From NCBI RefSeq assembly GCF_000143415.4, contig NW_003314269.1, forward strand, positions 2,721,060 to 2,785,059: DNA of 64,000 nt, given 5' to 3'. The position numbers and the translations under genes are program-made. The DNA is from Selaginella moellendorffii (lineage: Eukaryota > Streptophyta > Lycopodiopsida > Selaginellales > Selaginellaceae). Numbering within the stretch: the stretch's first letter is position 1; each line of letters opens with the position of its first letter. Below, piece after piece: positions 1 through 12,232 of this stretch. The notes under the pieces were generated by a model. The model saw nothing but the letters and a program-made list of their open reading frames with translations, did not search any database and was not told the origin of the DNA.

Positions 1-41
1 ACACTGTTATTTTCTAGTGCTCACTGTTTCCTCTCAACCAG

Positions 42-504
42 ATTCATAACATACGACGGGACATGGTTAATGTTCTCAAGGAAAATTTTTCACATTTGCC
101 GCTTACTTACTCGATCGGTGGCCAGATTAGTTTCGATGTAAGCTCCAGGCACACTGCTCGCCTTCTCGGATTCTAAACTTCTGTGGTTTTTCCAGGTTTT
201 TCCCAGAGGCTGGGATAAAACTTACTGCCTCCAGTTCCTCGACGATTTCAAGGAGATCCATTTCTTCGGAGACAAAACTTTCAAGGTACGTGTACCATTT
301 CTTAGCGTCTTCAAAAACTCGGTTTTGATTCTCAGGGAGGCAACGATCACGAAATTTTCGAGTCGGAGAGGACCATCGGGCACACTGGTATGTGAAAATC
401 TTTCAAGTGTTCCGCTACAAACTACATTTTCTTGGCTTCTCGCAGTCACCAGCCCTGGAGACACGAGAGAACAGTGCACGCGTTTGTTCCTCACAACCAT
501 GTAA
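42..504 (+). CDS. PMM: Phosphomannomutase, C-terminal exons (partial gene)
   Basis: Interconverts mannose-6-phosphate and mannose-1-phosphate in the cytosol, feeding GDP-mannose, N-glycans and ascorbate. Four exons read through with consensus splice sites: 42-137, 196-285, 336-387, 446-504, stop TAA at 502-504. The peptide carries family hallmarks [26 protein letters not shown] and the [21 protein letters not shown] block near the C-terminus of eukaryotic PMMs, which are HAD-superfamily enzymes. The N-terminal exons lie before the window; bases 1-41 are the end of an intron. The C-terminus (TRLFLTTM) is normal for the family. The next gene starts only 91 bp downstream on the same strand. Confidence 0.95.
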
Positions 505-595
505 TTTAATTGAGTGATTAAATTATCAATAAATTAAAGAAATAAGCATTGTTTAACAAGACCTAACCCCTAGCTAGGGTTTTTTTCGGCGAGCG

Positions 596-1899
596 ATGGG
601 CTTGCGAGGTAGGATCCGCGGCGCAGTGATCTGATTTTCGTCTGTGGATTTCTAGGATTTCTTGCTGCTGCTCTTCTCATCTGCCTTTGGAGCTTGATTC
701 AAGCCGATCCCAAGGATGCGTCGACCATTCTCGTCTCGGATGTCGCGATCTCTATCTGGGACACCGACACTCCCGACTACAAAACAGAGTAAATTTTTTG
801 CTCTGCATTTCTTTCTTTGTGGAGTGGAAATTCGGCTGCCAGGTTGAAATTCGAGGAGAAAAAATCCGTTGCGCTGTCCGCAAACCACCTGCAAAAGCTT
901 AAGATTTCCTTCAAGCTCACTACTCCAGAAGGAGCTCTATTTTCTGCTCATCAGGTATGACTTTTTTTACAAAGAAGTTTTTTTCTTGCTCGAGATCTTC
1001 TGTAATCCATATGTTTGGGTCGTGGAAGGTGTTTTTCCGATTACGGTATGGCAAATCTGAGCGTCTGTTTCTCTTCAAGTCGTCGAAAAAGGGATACGCT
1101 CTTCAGCTGGTAAGCTGCCATCGCTAGTTTTACGCAATTCCCAGCTTTCGTATAGGATTTCCTTGGACTCGTAGAGGAGCTGCATTATCTATCGGGCCAA
1201 TACGACATGGATCTCATTGTCGGGGACGCCAAAATGGTACATACACTTTATCTCTCGAACAAATGCTCATTTTTTTTTTCTGTCTTTGCTTTCAACCAGG
1301 CCAACTCTTTCCTCTGGAATCTGGGAAGTCTGGAACTCGACCTTCCAGAGCCTCCAGAGGGCGCGTCAAAGAAAACACCGGCCGTGGAGACCGATCCCAT
1401 GGCTGTTTTCAAACCAAAAGCCGAGATAGCACACATCTTCCGGACTCCCGAGAAACGGCCTCCAACAGCGCTCTCTTACACGTTTCTGGCCTTCACCATC
1501 CTTCCCTTCCTCGCTTTCCTTGTTGGGGTATGGCAAAACGCTTCCTCTATTTTATAGTTCCTTTGATTTTGAATTCTCTGGCAGATGAGGCTGTTGAATA
1601 TCAACTTTGGCAACGCGCCTACTTCCGGTCTTCCAGCTCTCTCGGCTCTTGCGTTTCACGGTGGCCTTGCATCGATCCTTGGGCTTTATCTTCTCTTCTG
1701 GCTCAAGGTATAATCACTTCGCATTGTCATTTCAGTAGAGCTGTGACCTATGCCTCATTTGATGATTTTTTCTTTTTTGCAGCTCAATCTCTTCACAACT
1801 CTGCAGATTCTGGGATTTCTTGGCCTCCTCACAACTGTTGCGGGGTATGGTATCTTGTCACATCTTGCAGATGTGTCCTACAAGGTTAAAGTAGCATAG
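596..1899 (+). CDS. RPN2: Short ribophorin II / Swp1-like oligosaccharyltransferase subunit
   Basis: Subunit of the ER oligosaccharyltransferase that transfers the lipid-linked glycan to Asn. Exons: 596-608, 656-788, 843-954, about 1029-1045 (uncertain), 1080-1109, 1156-1236, 1300-1527, 1585-1707, 1783-1899. The ATG at 596 opens a 13-nt first exon spliced to a hydrophobic signal peptide (LAAALLICLWSLIQA), followed by a beta-rich lumenal domain, HYLSGQYD, NSFLWNLG, the signature AEIAHIFRTPEKRPP, and three to four membrane segments. The product is about 284 residues, like yeast Swp1 (about 286) and unlike typical plant and animal RPN2 (630-690): the large N-terminal lumenal domain is absent. 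The join around 1029-1080 does not keep phase with GT-AG sites, so one small exon is misplaced or carries a 1-nt change. A decayed partial copy lies at 19.85-21.7 kb. Confidence 0.87.
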
Positions 1900-4800
1900 C
1901 CTTCTGTCAAATGCTGGACAAAAGTTTTGAAGATAACGAACCTGTTTTTCGTTTATAATTGTCAGCTTTGTGCATGCAATGTACTAACAAATCACTATTT
2001 TTGTGTGTTTTGCTACATATTTTTCCACCCTAAGCTGGATTGGGAAGGAGGAGAATAAGAAAATCATAATGATTTTAAAAATTGTCCGGATGGATATTTC
2101 AAATTTCACAGATGAATGAAGGTAATAATGTCACATGGTTTATATAAATAAACATACTAATAAGTACTCAATTTGGTATAAATGGATGCCATCAAATTAA
2201 TATATTAAACTATAAAATGTGTTCCCCATAGCCCGGAAAAAACATGAAGTAGGTAAGAACCTAGTAACACATTAAGCTTATAAATGGTGTCCTTCAAGAA
2301 GTTTTCAAAACTAATATAGCCACCACCCATCAAGTTTATGTACAATTTTGAAACACTTCAAAAGTAATATCATGCTGAGATGTAATGCTTTAAGTTTTAC
2401 TCTTAAATCTACATCTGTTCTGCATTTTTCGTTTTATTTAAATAGTATAAAAATAATATAAAAGGAAAAGAAACTAAAAATTATATCTAGAACTAGTTGG
2501 GATCCCAGCTCCACAGAGAGAAGTACAAATATTTTGGGCTATCAACTTTTCAAGCACTTTAGCATCAAGAGTAAGCATTTTAATATTAACTTTAAGTAAA
2601 CATATTGTTCACTTAAAAGCTATGGCTGTAAACTCTAGAAAGCAAGAATTTGTATTTAATCAAAAGCTGGCTCCTCTTATACAGGTTTGCAAGTCTTGAC
2701 TAGGACATAATTAAATTGAAAGTAAATGCCTGAATGAGAGAAATAAAAAGTTCTAACAGATTCTAAATCTACCATATTAGAGATGGAGCATAATCTATGA
2801 CATCTACTTAATGTTGAGGGAGGTTTCAGGTGTTCTAGCATAAGAGTGACAACACTCTCAACCAAATTTGTTTCTAGTCATTGTATGCTTATAAACTGTG
2901 GAAATGAGAGGTTTTGCAACTTCTAGATTTCTTTAACCAGTTTCAACTAGTGATGTTCTACTTCCAATGTTCTACAGTATCTTTTCCAAATTATGATATA
3001 TATCATCAAACTTTTATATTGCCCTCAAATAACCAAGGCTGATGTGAAGAACATCTTGAGATAGCTAATCAGTGTTAAATTTTGTCATTCAAGATCCTCT
3101 TCGTAGAAATATCAAATTCTTCAGGTTTATAAGAGGTCTTGTAAAAACTTTACTCATCTTCTTGTTTGATATAAAAGCCTTTGGCATAGCAGTCTTAAAC
3201 ACCAACCAAAAGTGTATTAGAAATCTTAAGCTTAAATTTGGTTAAGATTTCCTCTTTAAACATTATTTAAGGTTAAGGAGTAAAGAAAAAGAAAAATATT
3301 ACTGGAGTTATATCTAACAGATGATGAATTCTTTTCTAGAAATGATGCACATATACCATTATATCTGCCAATGGTTGAGAAATGGAATGTCTAGCTTTAG
3401 CAGGTGCCAACCCCAACACTCTAGCCTAGACTCTTCTTATCATCAAAAATTCCAAAACACTAGTGATCAAGCTTGCTAATTAGATTAGTCCACCTGAAAA
3501 CTTACTGCTTGCCTTGGATGCTCACCAAATGCTCACAAAAATCTGCTAACTTGCACCCCTAATTAGCCATATAAGTAGTAAAAATAAATTTCTGGTGCAA
3601 AGAGTATGTCTCTCACTTCTAACAGAGTGTGCTTCTATGGTCAATGTTAATATACTTGAAGATTTTAGCAATTCATATAAATTCACACATAGAGCCTCAG
3701 TGTATCCATTGTGCTTTTGAAGAGATGGATGATGGTGAGCACCATGTTATGCTATGGTGCCTTATAGCCTTTTGAAACTTCCCATGTCTCTAGCAAGAAG
3801 GTACACATGAAGTTTTTCTCAATGACTCACTAAAAAGTGGCAGGAAAAAATTGAAGGGAGGTGATGGAAGAGGACTTGAGTAGGTTTCTTCTGCTCAACA
3901 TAGACATTGAGTTTAGAGCCATCACCTTTTAGAACATATCAAAAGTAATCTGTGAGTTCATCTTGCAAAGACATGTTCTCTTTTGACCACAAAACATTTA
4001 AAATAGAGAAAAAAAAAATAATCATAATAGTACAGTGTGGTGTTAGACTATCTACTACTATAAGGAGCAATTGCCAAACTTTGTGGGCCACCGTTGGTGC
4101 CATAAAATGTGGGGTAACCTAATAAATATTAGTTTCTTACCACACTTCCTTTTGAAATATTTTTGCGAGGTTTTGGGCTGGCTAGTGGGCACGTGGCATG
4201 GCCTGGGCCAAGGGAGGAGGTGTGAGCAACATCTGTCTATTTGCATGGCCTAGGAGGCATAAAAAACTCTCCTTTTACCATAGCTCATCCCAGCCACAAA
4301 GTTTCTAGGGGAAGCAAAAGACAAGGCACTACACAGTGGCAGAGATGGATGGCCACGAGCTCCAGGGCTTGTGGAGAAGTAGGAGAGGAGGCGACCAACA
4401 AGTGGTCAACAGCCACCCAACACCAAAGATGGAGGCCTAGGAGCTCTAGGGTTTGTGGATGGGCATGTTGAGTTTGTTGTGCTTAACTTATGTGTATGCT
4501 CTCTTCCATCCTTTTTGCAAAAGTTCTCACTTCTTTCCCTAGGGCTAGTGGAGTGCTATGGCCAGCACTCTAAAGCAATGGAGTGCCAACTGGAGTCCCA
4601 TAACTATCCAATAGTGGAGTGCCATAGAAAATTGATTGATTCAGTCTATTATTGGCATTTAGTTCTGTGGTGAGCATTTACCATTTGAATTTGTGGGCGG
4701 AGACTGGGTGCTGGGGCATAAGCCATGGACAGCAGGTGACAAGAAATGTTGCCTATTATATTTATGGCCCTCCTGCATTGCTTATCAATTTTTTTTGGCT

Positions 4801-5319
4801 CCTCGAAAACTCTCGCGAGGGATTGTGGGGGCACGAGAACAACTCTTGGGGTTTCCATAGGGCATAGCTGTTGAGTCTACTGGTGATTGTACAAGAGATG
4901 TTGCTTAGGTGGTGAAACCATTAGGCCAAGAATATTGTTTCATAACTTGGATACTATGATTAAAATTCATTTTGACTTAAACTTGCCTCATATAGTTAAT
5001 ATAATTAAGATGGCACTTAGTCTGTCTTACAATTTTCTTCTTTATATATATGTTTAGTTGATAGATAGAGTCACCCCTCACCAATTGATAAGCTATACTA
5101 ATGTATTGATTGGGCAATTACAACAATTCCATATAGATTACCTATCTCTAAGCCAAACAATGCTCAAGGTGTGGATTACTTTAGTCTTAATTCAAACAAA
5201 TTGAACACCTTTATAAATCTTACAAATATAAAATATCAGGTTTTGAATTTATAGTTTATATTAATAACAATTTTTTTTGTATTTCTTTTCTTAGTTTTAC
5301 TTGGGTCTAGGTACTAGAT
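1900..5319. other. AT-rich intergenic DNA
   Basis: The first 100-150 bp are the RPN2 3' untranslated region, as shown by their survival in the duplicate at 21.7 kb. I recognise no coding region in the rest. A GC-richer stretch at about 4060-4870 has short open frames but no family signature. It could be an old LTR or a decayed element. Confidence 0.6.
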
Positions 5320-5495
5320 TGTGAGGTCCAAGTGTACAGGTATGATGCCATATATTAATATTAACATAGTGGAATTTTGGTAGTCATCGAATTGGTTTCA
5401 ATCTAGACCATTTGCTCCTGTATATAAACTATGGTTTTTGGGCTAATTAATATGCATATTTTCTATATTCCTTTTTTATATTCTATGCACTCACA
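5320..5495 (+). repeat. 5' LTR of gypsy element A
   Basis: Begins TGTGAGGTCCAAGTGTAC and ends ATGCACTCACA; contains a TATATAAA box near 5418. Collinear with the 36269-36443 and 43284-43457 LTRs over its whole length. Confidence 0.85.
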
Positions 5496-6760
5496 TTGGT
5501 GGAGGTAAAGGGGCACCTTTGATTGTTTCTAAGGAGTACTTGGATTTGGGATTTTGGTTTAAATCTAGCTTTTTATATTATTTAGATCAAACTTTTTCTA
5601 TTTCCTTTTTTTAATTTTTTCCTTTCAAGATTTTGGTTTAGATTTAGCTTTTGCATTGTCTAGATCTCCCTTTCCTTCTAGCTTTTTTAAATTTCTTTTC
5701 TTTTTTTTTTCCTTTTCATTCATCTTCATGGCAAAATAGCAGTCTCCTCCTCCTTTGACTTTGGAGCAGTAGTTGGTGCAATTGCTTGATGCTATGCAAT
5801 TGTAGTTGAACAATCAAACTCAATTGATGGTGGTATTCATAGGTACAGCTGCTTCTGCTTTTAGTGCCAATCCTCGTGTTCGGCCGAAGTTCTTTCGTGG
5901 AAATTAAGGATGCTATGTACCACTAGTTCAATCACTTCACAATGATTGCTATATATCATTCTTGGGATGATGCTCGACATTTATGTGAGTTTCCCACTTG
6001 TCTCTAAGGGACAGTGTTGCAATGGTATTATTATAAAGATATATTATTATTCTCTCCATGTTTGTTGATACAAATTTGAGTTTGAGTGTAACCACACATG
6101 AAAATTGGAGTATTCTTCTAGACATCTTCAAATGTGCATTTGGACAATTGTGATGATGCATTTCAGCAATTGCATCGTCTTTATCAAGGGTCATCCGAGT
6201 TGGTGATGCAATTTGGCATTTATTTCTAAAGCCTCTTGTTTCATGTGGAGTTAAATATGTTAGAGCAAATCAAGTTGGATATTATGGCCAACACTTCGTT
6301 AAAATTTTGTAGAACTTGTGTATGCACTTGCTCCAACCACCCTTAACAATGCTTTTCGTTTGGCACAACGTTATAAGATGTCATCTCTTCCACTTTTCGA
6401 TGCATGTCCTTTAACTCCACTTCCTATGGGAGATGATCCTCTTCCAATTGAGGTTGATGCTGCTGCTACTTAAGTTCAAGGCAAGGGTGAGGACGTGGTC
6501 GTGGTTGTGATGTTCGCTGTTCGGTGTGTGATGAAGTTGGTCACACTTATCAGTGTTGTCAGCGTTTTCCAAATTAACAGCTTCCATTTCTTGGGTGGAG
6601 ATTTTGGCATCAACAATGTCTTGTCAGTGTTGCTACAGTGGAAGGTCTGGACAGTGAAATGCATCTAGAAAACGAGGAATCACATAAGTAATAGAGGGGT
6701 CTTACATGAATAAGTCAATAATCCCTCCATATTTTTTCAGAGTATCATCAAGGGGTTCAC

Positions 6761-7297
6761 TTGGCACTAGTTTATCTAATATTTGCTTTCCAAGCTTGTT
6801 TTTATAATAAAAAGTATATTATTATTCTCTTCATATTGGTTGATACAAATTTGAGTTTATCTTTTATTGCTCGACCTTTTGCCATATGTTGCCATCTACA
6901 CTTGCATCATACGATAGAGCCAGTTTTCATTCTTTATGGCAACGGTTATATACATGCATGTGCATGGGATGAAATGAACATTGTTGTGCATGTGGGCAAT
7001 TTTGAATTTGGTTTGCAGTCATTGCGGATGGTGCTGAGTCAAGCTTTTGACTTTATCTTTGGTATGAATTGGTTGCAGGGTAATCATGCCAAATATGACT
7101 TTGAGGCTTCTCCCCCTTGTCTCATACTTCTTTATATTTTATACATTCCCCTCACTTCTGTACCTTTTCATCCTTTTGTTTCTACTTTTGCTTTTATTAC
7201 TTTTATCTCCCCATTACTTCCTTTTATATTTCCATCTTGTTCTACTCTTCCCTTTTCTGATCCCTTTGACAGTCTTAGTGTTGCAGCGGTTGACTAG
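6761..7297 (+). pseudogene. Protease-like region of gypsy element A
   Basis: Retropepsin-like segment from a gypsy pol gene. The open stretch retains VDTNLSLSFIARP, where element B has the active-site form VDTGLSLSFIARP, and FGMNWLQGNHAKYDFEASPP, matching the region before RT in B. The Gly-to-Asn change beside the catalytic Asp would inactivate it. The frame closes at a stop before RT. Confidence 0.75.
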
Positions 7298-7802
7298 CTC
7301 ATGAAGGAGTATACCAATATCTTTGAATTTGACTTATTGTTTGAAGTTAAGATTGCCATACGTCATATGATTCCAATTAGAGATGCTCATCCAACGAAGG
7401 TTCTTATTTGTCATCGGTCACCCAAAGAGATCAAAATTTTACATACAAACATCAAGGATATTTTGGAAAAGGGTATTATTCAAAAGTTGCAAAGTCTTTA
7501 GGTATATGCTCATCTTGTGACGAAGCCTGATAGGAGTATTTGTTTTTGCATCAACTATCATCCGTTAAACAAAGTGACGATCCCAGATATATATCCTCTT
7601 CCTCACACTACTAATCTCTTAAATTGTCTAGAGAGAAATTGTTAATTCACCAAACTCGATCTTGCTTCTAAGTACTAATAAGTACTAATGGCCAAAGAAG
7701 ATATTTCTAAGGCTACTTTTTGTACACTATTTGGTTTGTACAAGTTCTTGGTGATGTTGTTTGGTTTGAACAATGCTCCAGTGAATTTCTAGTAGATGAT
7801 GG

Positions 7803-9526
7803 TGTGAGACACAAAATCCCTAGGCCCCAAAGTGGAGCCGGAAGGGTGCCACGTGGTAGTGGCCTGAAGCAAAAGCCAAACGAGTGTAACACGTTTGGAT
7901 TGAAAGCTCCGACTTGAAAAGGTCAAGAGCGAGGGTGGAACTCCCAGCGAAGGGCTTGAGGAACAAGTACGAAGCGAGCAATAAGCGAGGCTCCAAAAAG
8001 GGACCCAAAAGGACCAACACATGACACGTGGATGAGTCTGAGATGGACTGAGACGGAGTCCGAGATGGACCGAGACAGAGTCCGAGATGGACCGAGACGG
8101 AGTCCGAGATGGAGTCTGAGATGGACCGAGACGGAGTCCGAGATGGACCGAGATGGAGTCCGAGATGAAGTCCGAGATGGATCCGAGATGGAGTCCGAGA
8201 TGGAGTCCAAGATAGAGTCCAAGATGGACCCGAGATGGAATCCGAGATGGACCCGAGATGGAATCCAAGATGGAGTCCGAGAAGGACCCGAGATGGAGTC
8301 CGAGGTCAAGACCGAGACCGGGACCGAGACCGGGACCGAGACCAAGACCGAGACCGGGACCGGGAACGAGACCGAGACCGAGACTGAGTCTGAGATCGGG
8401 ACCGAGGCCGAGGCCGAGACCGAGCCCAAGCCCGAGCCCGAGCCCTAGTCTGAGTCCGAGTCCAAGTCCGAGTCCAAGTCCGAGTCCAAGTCCGAGTCCG
8501 AGTCCGAGTCCGAGTCCAAGTTCGAGTCTGAGAGGGTGAAAGCCCAAAGCATTCGTCTCCCAGACCTTGGGGGGTTTGGTGAGCTCCAAAAGTATAGTAA
8601 GGGGGAGGACTGTAGTGGAGCCAGTTTGGCCAGGAAAGGCCAATTTGGCCCAGGAAGGCTATACCCAGTGTTGGGTGATGAGTTGCCCATTGGGAAGTCC
8701 AAGACTAGAGTGAACACGGATCGATAAGCGGGGTAGTTTGGTGAAGTGTTCAAGAGCCGGCTCTAGTTCCCCTGGGAGATCAACTGGCCAATGCTCCTAG
8801 TCCAAGTGTGGGTGGCACTACTTACTTGGATACCTGGTGTGGCTCAATGGAACCTCGCTCTAAGCCCACGGCTAGAGCACCCAAAGGTAGAAGGCGGGGA
8901 GAGTACCCACGAAGCTCGCGTAAGGCCACGGTGTTCTAAAATGTTTCCCCAAGGTCCCAGATTGTGAAAAGGAAGAGGAACCGTCCTATAGTGTAGAGAC
9001 CAAGGATACGGTCATATGAGGAGGAAGTCCCAGAGGACCAGGGGCTTAGTGGTCGGGCCTGTGGGCTTTGATCCAGTGGCAGTGTTGACAAACACGGCCA
9101 TGGGCAGAAAGGGACTTGGTGGGGACCGGAAAAGGGATATTGAGGAAGGCTAATCCCCATGTCTGTGGGCATCCTAAGGATGCTAAGGAGTGGATCTGGG
9201 ATGATTGCTCATAGACGGATGGCCCAATCTTTAAGACACGGGACTGTGATGGAGGTGGTGTCAAACCACCGGTGTGACCAAGGTGAATGGGCATGACCTT
9301 AGCGTAACGGGCTGATATATCGATGGTACCTTGGGGTGTCGGTCATGGGATTGGACACATGGAGCACTTGGACCAAGTGCAAAGGTTCAGTGGCAAGGAT
9401 ACCATTCTTGGGGCTAGCAAGCCCAAGTCCAAAATAGGACTTATGGAGGTTGTGAGTGAGACTTCTCCAAGTGGTCAGTGGTGTGGTTAAGTGACTAAAG
9501 TAGAATGGAAAAATTAGTCGCTTATA
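7803..9526 (+). mobile_element. Minisatellite-bearing solo-LTR-like element, copy 1
   Basis: Starts TGTGAGACACAAAATCCC and ends TTAGTCGCTTATA, flanked by GATGG at 7798-7802 and 9527-9531, a perfect 5-bp target duplication inside the RT of element A. TG ends, a near-CA end and a 5-bp duplication fit an LTR-type integration. No protein family is recognisable inside. A tandem array occupies about 8030-8530. Related copies are at 19932-21417 and, inverted, 36912-39091. Alternative reading: a DNA element with imperfect terminal inverted repeats (TGTGAGACACAAAAT versus TGTAAGCGACTAAAT). Confidence 0.8.
8030..8531 (+). repeat. 6-bp-periodic minisatellite in copy 1
   Basis: Purine-rich array built from GAGTCC, GAGATG, GACC(C)GAG and GAGACC hexamer-like units, forming 12- and 18-bp higher-order repeats, then a nearly pure GAGTCC run at the distal end. 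Because the unit length is a multiple of three and lacks stops, several frames stay open and give Gly-Leu, Ser-Asp or Glu-Ser-Glu-Met repeats. Confidence 0.93.
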
Positions 9527-10073
9527 GATGGATAAAGTTCTTTGCGATATGCCGAAAGTGACTACTAACTTTATTGATGATATCTTGATCCACTTGGAAG
9601 GGATGTGGGAGGAACACATCCACGATGTTCATAAAGTATTAGATCAACTACCAAAAGTTGGTTTAAAGTTGAAGTGGTCGAAGTGCGTGTTTAGGTTTAA
9701 AGACACAACTTATCTTGGGTACCGTATTCTCAGGAGGGTTTGCAAGTTGATCTTGACAAACTTATGGCTGTTTTAAAGTTTTTTACTCTAAAGTGTGTGA
9801 ATGATTTGTGGGCAAGGTGTAGTATTTCAGTTGTTTGTGGATCATCTTTCTGATTGCACTGCACTGTTATAAGCATTGCTAAAGTCATCAACATCATTTT
9901 TCATTTGGTTTGTAGATTGTGAGTGGGCATTCATGGATCTTAACGAGCTATTGACAACTCCTTTGGTTTTAGCATATCCTAATTACAGTCAACCTTTTAT
10001 TTTGTGTGTAGATGCTTTTAATTCTGGTTTTGGAGGTGTGTTGATGCAAAAGAGCCCAAGTGTGTCTAGTTAG
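9527..10073 (+). pseudogene. RT/RNase H fragment of gypsy element A
   Basis: Continuation of the RT interrupted at 7802. FIDDILIHLEG (YxDD-box position), GLKLKWSKCVF and TTYLGYRI match element B at 40940-41110. RNase H follows with PLVLAYPNYSQPFILCVDA. Multiple frameshifts and stops; non-functional. Confidence 0.8.
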
Positions 10074-10465
10074 TACCATCCCATTGTATATATAAACTGT
10101 ACATTACAATAAGCGAAGTTGAACTACTCCATAACAGAAGAGTGTTTAGCAGCAATCTAGGGTTTCGAGAAACTTCATGCATATCTACATTGTTCTCAAA
10201 TATTACTAGAAGGTGATCATAATGTCGTTACTTCATTATTGAAGTGGAAAAACTTAGTTGATTGTACTGTTCGGTGGGCTTTGAAGCTTTAGATATATGA
10301 TTTTGGTGTTGTTCATTGCCCGGGGAGTTCTATAATTGATGCTAATGCCCTTTTTCGAGCTCCTCTTCCTTTTTCACTCTCTTCTCATATTTCTAATGAG
10401 CCTGTTGTTCTAGCATTTATAAATTTTCTAGACGAGGATTCTGTGCCATCGGCGGTGTTGAGTGC

Positions 10466-12232
10466 TATAAATCTCTATCGGTGGAATGTGGCATTTATGT
10501 TGTATTTTGTCAAATTGAGTTAGCACTTAATACCCACATAAACCTTTAAAGTAATTACATAGATGTTAATTGTGGTGTTGCTTAATAGATGATCAAGTCA
10601 TTGTAATTTTATATCATATCCATGTGATAATGAGAAATGTGTTTGCAAAGTTGCTTGGTTAATCGATGATCAACCCTAAAGTGGTTAATGGTGAAGCTAG
10701 TCTACTTGCATGTAATAGTATTGTATTAACTTTGACTGGATTCTCAATAGTGATCTATGATATGCTAAACTTATGTTAGTACCTTGTTTACTTGACGGTT
10801 TGCCCATTAAAGTGTTGGAAAGGGTTATAACATTCACTTGCTATGGCTTGTTGGTTTATCTATTAGTACTTGGAATAGATTATTGGATAGAGAAGATGTG
10901 TAGTTGAGGCATTAATATCGCTAACACTTGTGTTAGTGAGTGGCATTATTATTTCGAGTGATAAGGAATGTTCTTTAGAATTTAATTTTCCATGTCATTT
11001 TTTTTATAGTGTTTTGGTTTCACATTGGATCTTGAAGGTGGTTAAAAAAGAGTGTTAGTGCAATATGGATATCTGAAGATATGATCTTCGTGATCAGGCT
11101 TTGGATGTTCATTTTGCATTTTGCGGATGTCAGTGTTGGATGTCAGAAATATAGGCATGATGTTTGATGCTTAAGTATATTATTGGGTCATGAGAATTTG
11201 TGTTAAAATAAACCTATGTGAAGTTGTTAGTAGAAGGAAGTTGGTTGAGTTTTAAAAGTTTGCATTTTTAGACTGAGAATTATTTTTTCTCTAGGATGGA
11301 AAAATTTCCATAAATTTTCTTCGGCTTTCCAATAACTGATTTATTGATCACTTTGCTTGAAAATTATTTCATTTTCATAAGGTAATACAAACTAAGCAGT
11401 TGAAGTTAACTTCAGTTATCTTAAACCTTAATAAGTAGTTTATATGATGCAACCTAAAAAAGATATTGACTTCTGGGGCTAAAATAATTGAGTTGGATAA
11501 AGTCTAAAATTAGTCTAGAAAAGTGGCTATTGCACTTTTCTAAAAAGGTGATCCTTATACCTTTCTTCTATAGTATTTTGCTAGGTGGTAGGTTGCACCT
11601 TGTATTTTGTTACACTCTATGAGAGTAGTGTACTGATCTTGACTTAGTCTTGGTACCCCTGCGCCTTGGCTAAGGATAGTGATGTCCAACTTAGTTGTTT
11701 GCAGTTGAAATGTTAATACTCATACTATAGCTTTGTCTATAAGGAGGTTATATACTACTATGAGTTCATCTCATGGTCTTCATTTTAGTTTCAACTAAAT
11801 GTTGATCATGTATAGCTAGCCTCTTTAAGGCATGCTCAAAGCTAACAGCTAAATGCATTAGTGAGCTTATTGTAATTGAATTGGATTCAAGTGGTCATTT
11901 AGTTTGTGCTTGTCTGTGTTCCTATATTTTATACTTGAAATATTACATTCATGTTGGACAAATATATAACTTGATGGCAAGAGTTTAGTGTTTGGGTCTT
12001 GTGAAGGCAAGTTGAAGAGGGATTATTAATTTCTTTATAACTAGTGGTTGCTTGTAAACTTTATTGAGGACTATTGACACTTGATTTACTCGATGATGAT
12101 TTAACAATGATAAATTTACTTTATTGGATGGTGTTGTAGATGATTGTGTCATTAAACTTACATGGTTTTTCTATGTTGCATTGACTCTACCTCTGTTGTA
12201 TCATTTAGTTATGTTTAGTCTATGATGTTAGA
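10466..12232. other. AT-rich DNA without recognisable genes
   Basis: Follows the point where element A loses similarity to B. I see no exon, LTR or RNA gene. It ends at the assembly gap. Confidence 0.6.

Larger units (their letters stand above)
5320..10465 (+). mobile_element. Decayed Ty3/gypsy retrotransposon A (5' LTR to RNase H)
   Basis: The 5' LTR is 5320-5495 (TGTGAGGTCC to CACTCACA), clearly related to the LTRs of element B. It is followed by ATTGGTGGAGG at the primer-site position. Gag-like sequence lies at about 5730-6690, protease-like sequence at 6740-7120, and reverse transcriptase/RNase H sequence at 7290-7800 and 9527-10465, all riddled with stops and frameshifts. Similarity to B ends near 10465, so integrase and the 3' LTR are missing. 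The RT is split by a 1.72-kb repeat element with a GATGG target duplication. The many C-to-T and G-to-A changes relative to B indicate an old, methylated copy. Confidence 0.85.

Noticed and set aside
2486-2510. Cloning-vector polylinker contamination (TCTAGAACTAGT next to GGGATCC)
   Set aside because: The match is only about 12 bases plus a displaced BamHI-like site, with no further vector sequence on either side; chance in AT-rich DNA.
4058-4870. Cluster of overlapping short open frames in GC-richer DNA
   Set aside because: No family signature or splice-consistent gene; most likely remains of a repeat or LTR.
8030-8531. Possible CRISPR-like array
   Set aside because: Short tandem units without distinct spacers, in a plant nuclear repeat; it is a minisatellite.
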